Assembly (NCBI GenBank): GCA_026003835.1
Contig: BPHZ01000009.1
Span: 1 to 64,000 of the forward strand
Source: Herpetosiphonaceae bacterium
Lineage (GTDB): Bacteria; Chloroflexota; Chloroflexia; Chloroflexales; Herpetosiphonaceae
Reading direction: 5' to 3'
DNA length: 64,000 nt
Below the pieces are notes generated by a model that saw only the letters and a list, made by a program, of their open reading frames with translations, did not search any database and was not told where the DNA came from. The stretch's first letter is position 1. Every line of letters begins with the position of its first letter. Shown piece by piece: positions 47,721 to 55,977 of this stretch. The position numbers and the translations under genes are program-made.

Positions 47721-47986
47721 GATGGCGCCACCAGGCTCGTCATTGTCCCGCCGGTTGCCCGGCGGCTTTGAGCAAGCCTTTTAGGGTGTGGCGTAAGCCC
47801 TAGAGGCGTCCGCCGATCATCGATTTTCCCAGGGCGGGCAGGGCGCCGGGGAGCGCTACCCCTCCGGCGTTGCAGGCTACGATCCGCTACATATGGAGCC
47901 CTGTAGAATGCCCTGGTTAGCACCCGCCTCGCGGCGGGGAACCTCTACCTCGTCACCTGCGGCCTCTGAACTGCAGGTCGGGCGCT
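47721..47986 (-). ncRNA. glmS self-cleaving ribozyme/riboswitch with a long P2a extension
   Basis: On the reverse strand A then GCGCC (cleavage expected between 47986 and 47985) opens the core. GACCTGC pairs with GCAGGT (P1 region), followed by GACGAGG (47954-47948). TAGAGG (47947-47942) pairs with CCTCTA (47806-47801). ATCGA (47824-47820) and TCGGCGGACG (47816-47807) match the conserved pseudoknot strand. CGCCAC and GTGGCG (47793-47726 span) fit P3. About 115 bases of hairpins (47940-47826) are inserted compared with Firmicutes types. Glucosamine-6-phosphate would trigger cleavage and lower glmS expression. The identification is by motif reading only. Confidence 0.8.
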
Positions 47987-48058
47987 TTTTCAGTATCGAG
48001 CGCAGTGGCCTCCTTTCTTTCTCATCCCGTTCCATTGATCCTGCCATCCGTAGGATTG

Positions 48059-48064
48059 ATTATA
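48059..48064 (-). promoter_or_regulatory. -10 element of the glmS transcript
   Basis: TATAAT on the reverse strand lies about 73 bases before the ribozyme cleavage site. The -35 (GATGCC at 17-base spacing) is poor, so the call is tentative. Confidence 0.4.
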
Positions 48065-48154
48065 GCATGCTGCTGCAAGCTGGCATCGTTTTTGCTGAAT
48101 GCCGGTATTACGGCACAATGAGGTGCTGTAGTACTATCCAAAGGAGGAGAAGCT

Positions 48155-48481
48155 ATGCCGCACACACCAATGCATCGCTGGGAGGAGCGAGAGAACGAGT
48201 TCCGGACTGACTGGGAGCGAACCTATCCTAATCGCCCCTGGAATGAGGCCCGCTCCGGGTACCGCTATGGCTGGGAGATGGGCTACGACGATCGCTATCG
48301 CAACCGGAGCTGGAGCGAGTCTGAGAGCGATCTCCGGACCGGCTGGACCAACTGGTCTGCGCAGACCAGGACAGAGGGTGGCGCCGGCCAGCAGATGGAG
48401 CAGACCTGGGAGAGCATTAAGGATAGCGTTCGCGAGGGTTGGGAGCGTGCCAGACGTGAGTTTAACAAGATGACCTCCTAG
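48155..48481 (+). CDS. Small Trp/Arg/Glu-rich hydrophilic protein
   Basis: A 108-residue protein without membrane or signal segments. It is rich in W, R, E and Y, with two loose repeats (RWEERENEFRTDWERTYPNR; YRNRSWSESESDLRTGW) and a C-terminal helix, WESIKDSVREGWERAR. I do not recognise a characterised family; the composition recalls stress-induced hydrophilic proteins. AAGGAGGAG precedes the ATG and a textbook terminator follows, so it is a well-formed single gene. Confidence 0.7.
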   Translation: MPHTPMHRWEERENEFRTDWERTYPNRPWNEARSGYRYGWEMGYDDRYRNRSWSESESDLRTGWTNWSAQTRTEGGAGQQMEQTWESIKDSVREGWERARREFNKMTS

Positions 48482-48510
48482 TGGTCAACCACATCAATCA
48501 TCATGAGATA
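48480..48510 (+). repeat. Second copy of the TAGTGGTCAACCACA element
   Basis: It is identical to 28741-28755 over 15 bases, followed by a similar ATxATxATGA pattern. It starts at the stop codon of the small protein gene and leads into the terminator. Confidence 0.5.
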
Positions 48511-48545
48511 GAGGGAGCAGGCTATGTCTGCTCCCTCTTTTTTTC
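48511..48545 (+). terminator. Intrinsic terminator after the W/R-rich protein
   Basis: GAGGGAGCAG pairs perfectly with CTGCTCCCTC over a 7-base loop and is followed by seven T. Confidence 0.95.
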
Positions 48546-48589
48546 CTAGATCGGTCATGATCCAGCCAGCGTTGAACCAAGACCGCTCA

Positions 48590-48967
48590 TCAGGCTCTCT
48601 CCATGTGAGCAGCCTGGCGAATCGCCTCCAGCAGGAGCTTATCAAGCTCCTGCTTGGCGATACATGCGAAGGCGCCTGCTGCCCGGGCCCGCTGGCGCGT
48701 TACAAGGTCATCGTGAAGACTCAGGATCACGACAGCGCACTCAGGCACCGCCTGCCGCAGCGCCTTCGTCGCCGCGATGCCGTCCATCCGGGGCATCATA
48801 ATGTCCATCAGCACAACATCGGGGCGCAGCCCGTCTACCAGGGCCAGCGACGATTCCCCATCGCCGGCCTCGCCGACGATCAATATATCCGGCTCCAGGG
48901 ATAGCCGCATCCGCAATCCCTGTCTCACCGCCGGCTGATCGTCTACAAGCACAAGGCGTATAGCCAT
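48590..48967 (-). CDS. Single-domain response regulator (receiver only)
   Basis: A 125-residue CheY-like receiver. The acidic pair is in VLVDDQP, the phosphoacceptor aspartate is in VVLMDIMMP, and a lysine lies in CIAKQEL. There is no output domain. It resembles the receiver of the divergent NarL-type regulator 190 bases away (VRQGLRM; GEAGDGE versus GEATNGAE), so it probably arose by duplication and loss of the effector. It may act as a phosphate sink or competitor for the kinase at 49811. No ribosome-binding site of note. Confidence 0.88.
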   Translation of the reverse strand: MAIRLVLVDDQPAVRQGLRMRLSLEPDILIVGEAGDGESSLALVDGLRPDVVLMDIMMPRMDGIAATKALRQAVPECAVVILSLHDDLVTRQRARAAGAFACIAKQELDKLLLEAIRQAAHMERA

Positions 48968-49160
48968 GACCTCCCCCTCATGACCGGGCCTCCTGCCGCA
49001 CCCGCCGGCCGACCGAGGCGCGCAAGAGATATGCTACAATGGCCGGCATGTGGTGAGTGTATTCCCCTCCTGAGTCGTAGTCATCCCACCAATGATCGAT
49101 CTCCGCTTATGACCTTTCGGTGAGGGTAGGCTCCATCAAAAGGTGGATAGGAGTAAGGAG

Positions 49161-49814
49161 ATGGCGATCAAGGTGCTGATAGCCGACGACCATAGCGTAG
49201 TGCGACAGGGGCTGCGGATGTTCCTGGGGCTCGACCCGGAGCTGGAAATCGTCGGCGAGGCGACCAACGGCGCCGAGGCGCTCACGCTGGTGTGTGAGCT
49301 GCGACCGAATATCGTGCTCATGGATCTGCTGATGCCTGTTATGGATGGGATCACCGCTATCGCCGCAATCAAGCGCAAGAGCCCGGAGACGGAGGTGCTG
49401 GCGCTGACCAGCGTGTTGGAGGACACCTGGGTGGTGAGAGCGGTTCGCGCAGGAGCCATCGGCTATCTCCTCAAAGATATGCAGGCCGACGATCTGCGCA
49501 AGGCGATCAAAGCCGCTGCTGCAGGACAGGTTCAGCTCTCACCGCAGGCGGCCGCGCGCCTGATGCATGAGGTCAGGGCACCGGAGAGCCCTGAGGCGCT
49601 GACTGAGCGCGAGACAGATGTGTTACGGCTGCTGGTGCTCGGCCGGGCCAACAAGGAAATCGCCTTCAGCTTGGGGATCGGCGAGAAGACTGTTAAGACT
49701 CACGTCAGTAATATCCTGGCAAAGCTCGGCGTACAGAGCCGCACCCAGGCTGCCCTCTATGCGATGCGTCTTGGTCTGGTGCCCGAGGACGCCGGAGATA
49801 GGGCAGAGTCATGA
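49161..49814 (+). CDS. NarL/FixJ-family response regulator
   Basis: A 217-residue two-component regulator: an N-terminal receiver with DDH, phosphoacceptor D in VLMDLLMP and K in LLKDMQ, then a LuxR-type helix-turn-helix (LTERETDVLRLLVLGRANKE to TVKTHVSNILAKLGV). It binds DNA when phosphorylated. ATG at 49161 follows AGGAG by 7 bases. Its stop overlaps the start of the sensor kinase by 4 bases (ATGA), so the two are translationally coupled, with the regulator first. Confidence 0.94.
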   Translation: MAIKVLIADDHSVVRQGLRMFLGLDPELEIVGEATNGAEALTLVCELRPNIVLMDLLMPVMDGITAIAAIKRKSPETEVLALTSVLEDTWVVRAVRAGAIGYLLKDMQADDLRKAIKAAAAGQVQLSPQAAARLMHEVRAPESPEALTERETDVLRLLVLGRANKEIAFSLGIGEKTVKTHVSNILAKLGVQSRTQAALYAMRLGLVPEDAGDRAES

Positions 49815-51043
49815 AAGACCGGCAGAAGGCGGAGAGCGACCGCAGTATGAGCGAGTACATAGAGATGTACCAGAGCCTGGAGCGGCAGTTTCAGGAGCGC
49901 ACCCAGGAGCTTTCAGCCCTGCTGCGTATCTCCCATAATGTTTCCTCGACGCTGGATCTCAAGTCACTGTTAAAGCTTATCCTCGACCAGCTCGGTACGC
50001 TGATGGAGTACAGCGGCGCCTCTATCATGACTCTCGCTAACGATGAGCTGGCGCTGCTGGATTATCGTGGACCAGTCCCACGCGAGGAAGCGCTGAGGTT
50101 GCGCATCCCTTTGGAACACGCCAGAGCCAATCGGTCAGTCATTCTGGAACACCGGCCGGTTATCATCCCCGATGTCCAGGATGATGGTCCTCTGGCACAA
50201 AACTTCCGGGAATCGGCCGGCCAGGAGATCCGTACGCTGTACAGCTATATCCGTTCCTGGATGGGCGTGCCGCTGATCGCCAAAGAACAGGTTATTGGAA
50301 TGCTGACCCTGGACCACAGCGAGCCACATCATTACACGGAGCGCCACGCCGAGCTGGCGCTGGCGATCGCCAACCAAGCCGCAGTGGCGATCGAAAACGC
50401 CAGGCTGTACGAGCAGGCGCAAGAGCTGGCAGCGCTTCAAGAGCGACAGCGACTGGCGCGAGAGCTTCACGACTCGGTCTCGCAGGCGTTGTATGGTATC
50501 GTACTGGGCGCTCAGACGGCTCGTGCCTTGCTCAGCATTGATCCGGGCCGGGCTGCCGAACCCCTCGACTATGTGCTCTCGCTGGCGGAGGCGGGGCTGG
50601 CTGAAATGCGCGCACTGATCTTTGAGCTGCGTCCTGAAGCGCTTGAGATCGAGGGGCTGGCGGCTGCACTGGCGAAGCATGCGACATCGCTACGCGCTCG
50701 CCACGGCATCGAGGTGCAGATCAGCCTTTGCGCGGAGCCGGCTCTGCCCTTCGAGATGAAGGTGGCTGTGTATCGCATTGCTCAGGAGGCGCTCCACAAC
50801 GTCGTCAAGCATGCCAGGGCTACCCAGGTTGCTGTGCTGCTCTCCTGTGACGAATACGCAATCATCCTTGAGGTTTGGGATAATGGACAGGGATTTGATC
50901 CAGCGGCAGCGTTCCCCGGACACCTGGGCCTGCGCTCGATGCGTGAGCGCGCCATGGAGTTTGGCGGTACATTGCGTATCGATAGCGCGCCCGGTAAAGG
51001 AACCTGTGTCCGTGCCCATATTCCACTGGAAGCCGGAAGCTAG
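49811..51043 (+). CDS. GAF-domain sensor histidine kinase (HisKA_3/NarX-type)
   Basis: A 410-residue soluble kinase with no membrane segments. A short coiled coil (about 10-40) is followed by a GAF domain (about 50-205) that may bind a small molecule or cofactor. The HisKA_3 box RLARELHDSVSQALYG carries the phosphorylated histidine. The HATPase domain has an N-box (EALHNVVKHARA), G1 box (DNGQGFDP) and G2 (GLRSMRERAMEFGG). It is the partner of the NarL-type regulator with which it overlaps. The signal is unknown. A hairpin follows the stop. Confidence 0.93.
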   Translation: MKDRQKAESDRSMSEYIEMYQSLERQFQERTQELSALLRISHNVSSTLDLKSLLKLILDQLGTLMEYSGASIMTLANDELALLDYRGPVPREEALRLRIPLEHARANRSVILEHRPVIIPDVQDDGPLAQNFRESAGQEIRTLYSYIRSWMGVPLIAKEQVIGMLTLDHSEPHHYTERHAELALAIANQAAVAIENARLYEQAQELAALQERQRLARELHDSVSQALYGIVLGAQTARALLSIDPGRAAEPLDYVLSLAEAGLAEMRALIFELRPEALEIEGLAAALAKHATSLRARHGIEVQISLCAEPALPFEMKVAVYRIAQEALHNVVKHARATQVAVLLSCDEYAIILEVWDNGQGFDPAAAFPGHLGLRSMRERAMEFGGTLRIDSAPGKGTCVRAHIPLEAGS

Positions 51044-51072
51044 TCGTCCGCCACCCAGATAGCATGGGCGGT

Positions 51073-51095
51073 CCGGAGGGGCTTCTGCCCTCCGG
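51073..51095 (+). terminator. Hairpin after the histidine kinase
   Basis: CCGGAGGG pairs with CCCTCCGG over a 7-base loop. It is similar in sequence to the hairpin at 53015-53035. The T-run is weak. Confidence 0.6.
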
Positions 51096-51167
51096 CCCTC
51101 TGCTTATCGAGATCAACACCGCTGAGCCTTGACGTTTCGAGTATGATTTTGCGCTGGAGTGTTGTTT

Positions 51168-52976
51168 ATGAAACAAACAGAGATGAATCTACCGCGCTGG
51201 GATATGATGGGTGTCTATCCCGGCCTCGAGTCGCCTGAATTCGAGGCTGCTTTTCGCTCGATCATTGGCTCGATCGATCACCTGGCCGATCTATTCGATC
51301 GCTACAACGTTGGCTACAGCGAGCCTGCACCTGTTGATCAAGCAGGAGTGGAGGCATTTGAGGCGGTAACACTGGCCTACAATACGTTACTGGACGATCT
51401 GCGAACAGTGAGCGCCTATATTCGGAGCTTTGTCGCCACAGAATCTCAGAACAGCCTGGCGCAGGCGCGGCTAAGTGAGCTGCAGCAGCATAGCGTGCGG
51501 CTGTCAAAGCTCAGCACGCGCTTTACAGCCTGGATCGGCTCGCTCGACGTTGAATCGCTCATCGAGCGCTCCGAACTCGCCCGCAGCCACGCCTTTCGAC
51601 TGCGCAAGACAAAGCTCAGCGCCAGCCATCTGATGTCGCAGCAGGAGGAGGCGCTGGCTGCGGAGCTGGCCGTGACCGGGAGCAGCGCCTGGACGAAGCT
51701 CCATAACAACTTCACCTCACAGCTGCTGGTTCCTGTCGAGCTGGAGGGGCGCCGGCAGCAGCTCCCGATGAGTATGGTACGCAATCTGGCCTACAACCCC
51801 GACCGCGAGGTGCGGAGGCGGGCCTACGAGGCTGAGCTGGCCGCCTGGCGCGAGGCTGCGGTGCCCATCGCCGCGGCGCTGAACAGCATCAAGGGCGAGA
51901 CGAATACGCTGAGTGCCCGGCGTGGATGGGAGGCGCCGCTGGCGATGGCGCTCTTCGAGAATAACATCGACCGCCCAACACTCGACGCAATGATGCTGGC
52001 AGCACGGGAAGCCTTCCCCGACTTCCGGCGCTATCTGCGGGCGAAGGCGCGGCTTCTTGGCCTGCCTGCGCTGGCCTGGTACGACCTCTTCGCGCCGGTT
52101 GGGAAAGAGACGCGTCTATGGCCGTTTGACGAGGCGGCTCACTTTATTGTTGAGCAGTTTGGCACGTTTTCAGCAAAGCTCCAGGAATTCGGGAAGCGGG
52201 CTTTCGCTGAACGCTGGATTGACGCCGAGCCTCGGGCCGGCAAGCGCGATGGCGCCTTCTGTATGTCTCTGCGCCGCGATGAGTCGCGTATTCTGATGAA
52301 CTACCAGCCCTCATTCAATGCGGTCAGAACCCTGGCCCACGAGCTTGGTCACGCCTACCACAACCTCAACCTTGCAGCGCGAAGCCCACTGCAGCGACTA
52401 ACCCCGATGACGCTGGCCGAAACTGCCAGCATCTTCTGTGAGACGGTGGTGCAGCAGGCCGCGCTGCACAACGCCGGCAGGGGAGATCAGCTGATCATTC
52501 TGGAAACATCGCTGCAGAGCGCATGCCAGGTCGTCGTTGATATCACCAGTCGCTTCTTGTTTGAGCAGCGGGTCTTCGAGCAACGCCGCCGGCGCGAGCT
52601 TTCAGTCGATGAGTTCAACCAGTTGATGCTGGAAGCGCAGCGCGAGACATACGGCGACGGCCTCGATCCGCAAGCCCTCCATCCGTTTATGTGGGCGAGC
52701 AAGCCTCACTACTACTCATCGACCTTCTACAACTTCCCCTATATGTTCGGGCTCCTCTTCGGCCTGGGGCTCTACGCCCGCTACCAGGCTGACCCTGAGG
52801 CCTTCAAAGCCAGCTATGACGAACTCCTCTCCTCTACGGGGATGGGCGAGGCGGCTGAGCTGGCAGCGCGTTTTGGCATTGATATCCGCACGCCCGATTT
52901 CTGGCGCTCAAGCCTGGATATCATCCGCGCTCATATCGATCGCTTCGAGGTGCTTGCGCAGCAGCAGACAGCGTAG
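51168..52976 (+). CDS. M3-family oligoendopeptidase (PepF-like)
   Basis: A 602-residue cytoplasmic zinc peptidase. The thermolysin-like motif is HELGHAYHNL, with the third ligand in MTLAETASIF, the oligoendopeptidase F/PZ-peptidase signature. A long helical N-terminal region (about 30-200) caps the channel. It would trim short peptides. ATG at 51168 follows GGAG by 8 bases; an upstream TTG is unlikely. It is a single gene between hairpins. Confidence 0.93.
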   Translation: MKQTEMNLPRWDMMGVYPGLESPEFEAAFRSIIGSIDHLADLFDRYNVGYSEPAPVDQAGVEAFEAVTLAYNTLLDDLRTVSAYIRSFVATESQNSLAQARLSELQQHSVRLSKLSTRFTAWIGSLDVESLIERSELARSHAFRLRKTKLSASHLMSQQEEALAAELAVTGSSAWTKLHNNFTSQLLVPVELEGRRQQLPMSMVRNLAYNPDREVRRRAYEAELAAWREAAVPIAAALNSIKGETNTLSARRGWEAPLAMALFENNIDRPTLDAMMLAAREAFPDFRRYLRAKARLLGLPALAWYDLFAPVGKETRLWPFDEAAHFIVEQFGTFSAKLQEFGKRAFAERWIDAEPRAGKRDGAFCMSLRRDESRILMNYQPSFNAVRTLAHELGHAYHNLNLAARSPLQRLTPMTLAETASIFCETVVQQAALHNAGRGDQLIILETSLQSACQVVVDITSRFLFEQRVFEQRRRRELSVDEFNQLMLEAQRETYGDGLDPQALHPFMWASKPHYYSSTFYNFPYMFGLLFGLGLYARYQADPEAFKASYDELLSSTGMGEAAELAARFGIDIRTPDFWRSSLDIIRAHIDRFEVLAQQQTA

Positions 52977-53014
52977 TGGCCCACCGCCTTGATTCTGATG
53001 TGTAAAGTGGGAGC

Positions 53015-53040
53015 CGGAGGGGCCTGGCCCCTCCGAATCT
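53015..53040 (+). terminator. Hairpin after the oligoendopeptidase
   Basis: CGGAGGGGC pairs with GCCCCTCCG over 3 bases and is followed by AATCTTCC. It is preceded by a diverged copy (TAGTGGCCCACC) of the TAGTGGTCAACC element at 52975. Confidence 0.65.
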
Positions 53041-53103
53041 TCCTATCAATGCTGATATGGCTGACTACCAGGTCGGCAGTCGCTGATCGGAACCGGAGGA
53101 TCT

Positions 53104-53898
53104 GTGCAAGAGATTCGTGTATCGAGCTGGAACGAGCTGAATGAGTGCCTTTACCAGGAATCGTGGCAGGAAAACTTGCGGCGCTTTCGATCGCCCTTTG
53201 CCTTTCGCGGCGTGTCCAGCTCGCGCTATGAGCTGACGACGAGCCTTAAACGATTGGGCAAGACCAGCGACGAGCTGGAGCGGCATATCCTCCGCAGCTT
53301 TCGGCGCTATGCCCGTCGCGAGGCGGTAGCCGAGGACTCAATCTGGAACTGGCTGGCCCTGGCACAGCATCATGGACTGCCGACCCGCCTCCTGGACTGG
53401 ACCTACTCGCCATATGTAGCGATGCATTTCGCCACAGAGGACCTTGAAGAGTTCGATACCGATGGAGCGATCTGGTGCATCGATTACTACCGCACCAATC
53501 AACTTCTACCCGGCACCTTGAAGGCACTCCTCGCCGAGGAAGGCGCGAATGTTAATGTGTTCACCGCTGAAATGCTCAGCAGGGCGGCGAAGACCCTGGC
53601 CGAGTTCGATCAGCTCTCCGATGCCGACTTTGTCATATTCTTCGAACCGCCTTCGCTCGACGAGCGCATCGTCAACCAGTTCGCGCTCTTCTCGTGCATG
53701 TCCAGCCCCAGAGCCAGCCTGCACCAGTGGCTTAGACAACATCCCGATGTTTGCCGTAGAGTGATCATCCCCGCGGAGCTTAAGTGGGAGGTGCGCGATA
53801 AGCTCGACCAGGCCAACATTACCGAGCGCGTGCTCTATCCCGGCCTCGATGGCCTGAGTCGCTGGCTCAAGCGCTACTATACACCACGCCGGCCCTGA
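53104..53898 (+). CDS. FRG-domain protein
   Basis: A 264-residue protein with the FRG domain that gives the family its name: FAFRGVSSSRYELTTSLKR near the N-terminus and WLALAQHHGLPTRLLDWTYS, VAMHFA in the core. FRG domains occur in restriction/phage-related and toxin-like neighbourhoods; the biochemical activity is not established. GTG at 53104 follows CCGGAGGA. The gene has no adjacent toxin, antitoxin or restriction gene here. Whether it is a defence gene cannot be told from this context. Confidence 0.88.
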   Translation: MQEIRVSSWNELNECLYQESWQENLRRFRSPFAFRGVSSSRYELTTSLKRLGKTSDELERHILRSFRRYARREAVAEDSIWNWLALAQHHGLPTRLLDWTYSPYVAMHFATEDLEEFDTDGAIWCIDYYRTNQLLPGTLKALLAEEGANVNVFTAEMLSRAAKTLAEFDQLSDADFVIFFEPPSLDERIVNQFALFSCMSSPRASLHQWLRQHPDVCRRVIIPAELKWEVRDKLDQANITERVLYPGLDGLSRWLKRYYTPRRP

Positions 53899-53944
53899 TC
53901 CTGTTATCGTCGGCGCGTCAACGCATCAACGCAGCTATCCCTGT

Positions 53945-53974
53945 TTGACTTTCCAGTTAGCTCAGTGCTATACT
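53945..53974 (+). promoter_or_regulatory. Promoter of the amidoligase operon
   Basis: TTGACT (53945-53950), an 18-base spacer and TATACT (53969-53974) lie about 115 bases before the esterase start. Confidence 0.7.
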
Positions 53975-54089
53975 CGACGATGTAGGCACTCCAATATTTC
54001 CTCATCACCCAAACACAATGTAGCATGAGATCTGCTCCGCAGCGTCGCGGAGGACAGCTCTCGATCGTTCCGCAGCAAGGAGCTCGACC

Positions 54090-54809
54090 ATGCATCGCTC
54101 ATATCATCGCTGGTATAGCCCGACGCTCGGCCGTGATATGGAGCTGCTCATCTTCGGCCACGCCGGCGCTCCAGTGATCGTTTTTCCTACCTCGCAGGGC
54201 CGCTTCTTTGAGTTTGAAGATCGAGGCATGGTCGGCGCGCTCTCCGAGCACCTTGAACAAGGCTGGATCCAGCTGGTCTGCCTCGACAGCGTGGATAGCG
54301 AAAGCTGGTACTGTCACTGGAAACATCCAGCCGATCGAATCCAGCGCCACGTGCAGTATGAGCAGTATATTCTCAATGAGATCATTCCAGCGGTCAACCA
54401 GTTGAACGGCAACTCCTTCTGGATGACCACCGGCTGCTCCTTTGGCGCGTACCATGCCGTCAACTTCGCCCTGCGCCATCCTGCCATCATCAGGCGCACG
54501 ATCGGCCTCAGCGGGCTGTATGATGTTCGGCGCTTCCTGGACGGCTACTACGACGATCAGCTCTACTTCAATAATCCCGTCGACTACGCTGCTAATCTGC
54601 ATGACCCAGAGCAGATCCGCCAGCTCCAGCAGCTGGATATTATCCTGGCAATTGGACGCGACGACCAGGCATGCTGGTCGAATGAGCTGTTATCCGGCCA
54701 TCTCTGGCGGGCAGGCGTCGGCAACGCCCTGCGCATCTGGGACGGCTGGGCGCACGACTGGCCGTACTGGCGCCAGATGATTCTTCACTATATCGGGGGG
54801 CATGATTAG
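54090..54809 (+). CDS. Esterase-like alpha/beta hydrolase
   Basis: A 239-residue protein of the putative esterase/PHB-depolymerase-like group (COG4947 type). The nucleophile elbow is GCSFGAYHA (GxSxG). A later aspartate in AIGRDDQA and a histidine in DGWAHDWPYW complete a plausible triad. There is no signal peptide. It is the first gene of a run with two ATP-grasp ligases and a YbdK-like ligase. In such neighbourhoods it may hydrolyse or release a peptide-like product; the substrate is unknown. Confidence 0.85.
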   Translation: MHRSYHRWYSPTLGRDMELLIFGHAGAPVIVFPTSQGRFFEFEDRGMVGALSEHLEQGWIQLVCLDSVDSESWYCHWKHPADRIQRHVQYEQYILNEIIPAVNQLNGNSFWMTTGCSFGAYHAVNFALRHPAIIRRTIGLSGLYDVRRFLDGYYDDQLYFNNPVDYAANLHDPEQIRQLQQLDIILAIGRDDQACWSNELLSGHLWRAGVGNALRIWDGWAHDWPYWRQMILHYIGGHD

Positions 54810-54922
54810 CTCGCAGCTTTACGCTCCAGCTTGTAGCTGCTAGCCTGTAGCCGTTGAACACAGTGGACGATGTAGCCAGCAGCTGATAGCCGGCGGCTAA
54901 CAGCCTGCAAAGGAGGATGACG
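54810..54922 (+). repeat. Low-complexity GTAGCTGCTAGCC-type intergenic repeat
   Basis: Short related units (TAGCTGCTAGCCTGTAGCCG; CAGCTGATAGCCGGCGGC) fill the gap before the ATP-grasp gene. Related text lies in the glmS leader. AAGGAGG at 54910-54916 serves the next gene. Confidence 0.4.
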
Positions 54923-55907
54923 GTGCCATCGCATAACGACGTCAAACGCATCGGCGTCATGGTCGGCCGGGAGCAGACCTGGCCGGCGGCGTTTATCGAG
55001 GAGGTCAACCGCCGCGACGCCGGCTGTATCGCCGAGTTTGTTAAGATCGGCGGTACACGTATGAACGAGCCAACGCCTTACACAGTGATCGTCGACCGCA
55101 TCTCGCATGAGATCCCCTACTACCGCACCTATCTCAAGAATGCTGTGCTGCAGGGCACCATCGTCGTCAACAATCCCTTCTGGTGGTCCGCCGACGATAA
55201 ATTCTTCGGCGCCTGTCTCGCCGATAAGCTTGGCATCGCCCATCCTAAGACGGTCGCCCTGCCATCTCATTCGTATGTCGAGGGTGTCGTCGAGGAATCG
55301 CTGCGCAATCTAATCTACCCAATCCCCTGGGAGGAGCACGCTCGAGTATGTCGGGGGCTTCCCTGTCATTCTTAAGCCGGCATGGGGCGGTGGCTTCAAG
55401 AAGGTCTATAAGCTCTACGACTATGAGTCGCTCTGGCGCGCCTATGACGAGACCGGTACCGAGTGTATGATGCTTCAGCAATATATCGAGTGGGACAATT
55501 ACGCCCGCTGCATTTGCATTGGACAGGAGCATATCCTGCCTATCAAGTTTGATGTTAACCGCCCCTGGCCTCACCGATATATCGTCGATCATCAGTTTCT
55601 CTCACCCGAAGAGGGCCGGCTGGTCGTAGAATGGGCGATCAAGCTCAATAAGGCGCTGGGCTATGATATGAACACCGTTGAGTTCGCCATCAAGGACGGC
55701 ATCCCTTATGCTATCGATTTTACCAACCCGGCCCCGGATTTCGATCTCCACTCGCTGACCGAGGAATATTTCCCGTGGGTTGTGAATAAGATGGCCGATC
55801 TTTGTATCGACCTGGCGCTGGGCAAGCGGAAACAGGAGCGAGACGCAGAGAGCGTGCCGCCGCGCTGGGATTATCTGCTTCAGGCAGGAATGAAGCCGGT
55901 AGAGTAG
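54923..55907 (+). pseudogene. RimK-like ATP-grasp ligase, frame broken by one +1 shift
   Basis: About 327 residues in two frames. The first (from GTG 54923, AAGGAGG 6 bases upstream) covers the N-terminal domain and reads to NLIYPIPWEE near 55337. The second resumes at LEYVGGFPVILKPAWGGGFKK, the ATP-grasp nucleotide-binding start, and continues through MMLQQYIEWDNYARCICIG to metal ligands in EFAIKDGIPYAIDFTNPAPD. One extra C in GAGGAGCACGCTCGAG (about 55331-55346) accounts for the break. All other residues look conserved, so an assembly error is likely. It would form an amide bond between a carboxylate and an amine using ATP, with the neighbouring ligases. Confidence 0.85.
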
Positions 55908-55977
55908 TTGCACGTTTCAGTTTGGGGAGAAGGGGCATAAGGCTTGAACTGTAAAACTCCCGAGAGGGGGAAATGCT

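Noticed and set aside
47641..48000. Considered RNase P RNA or tmRNA for the structured GC-rich region upstream of glmS
   Set aside because: The universally conserved RNase P and tmRNA strings are missing, while the glmS ribozyme core fits in order and position.
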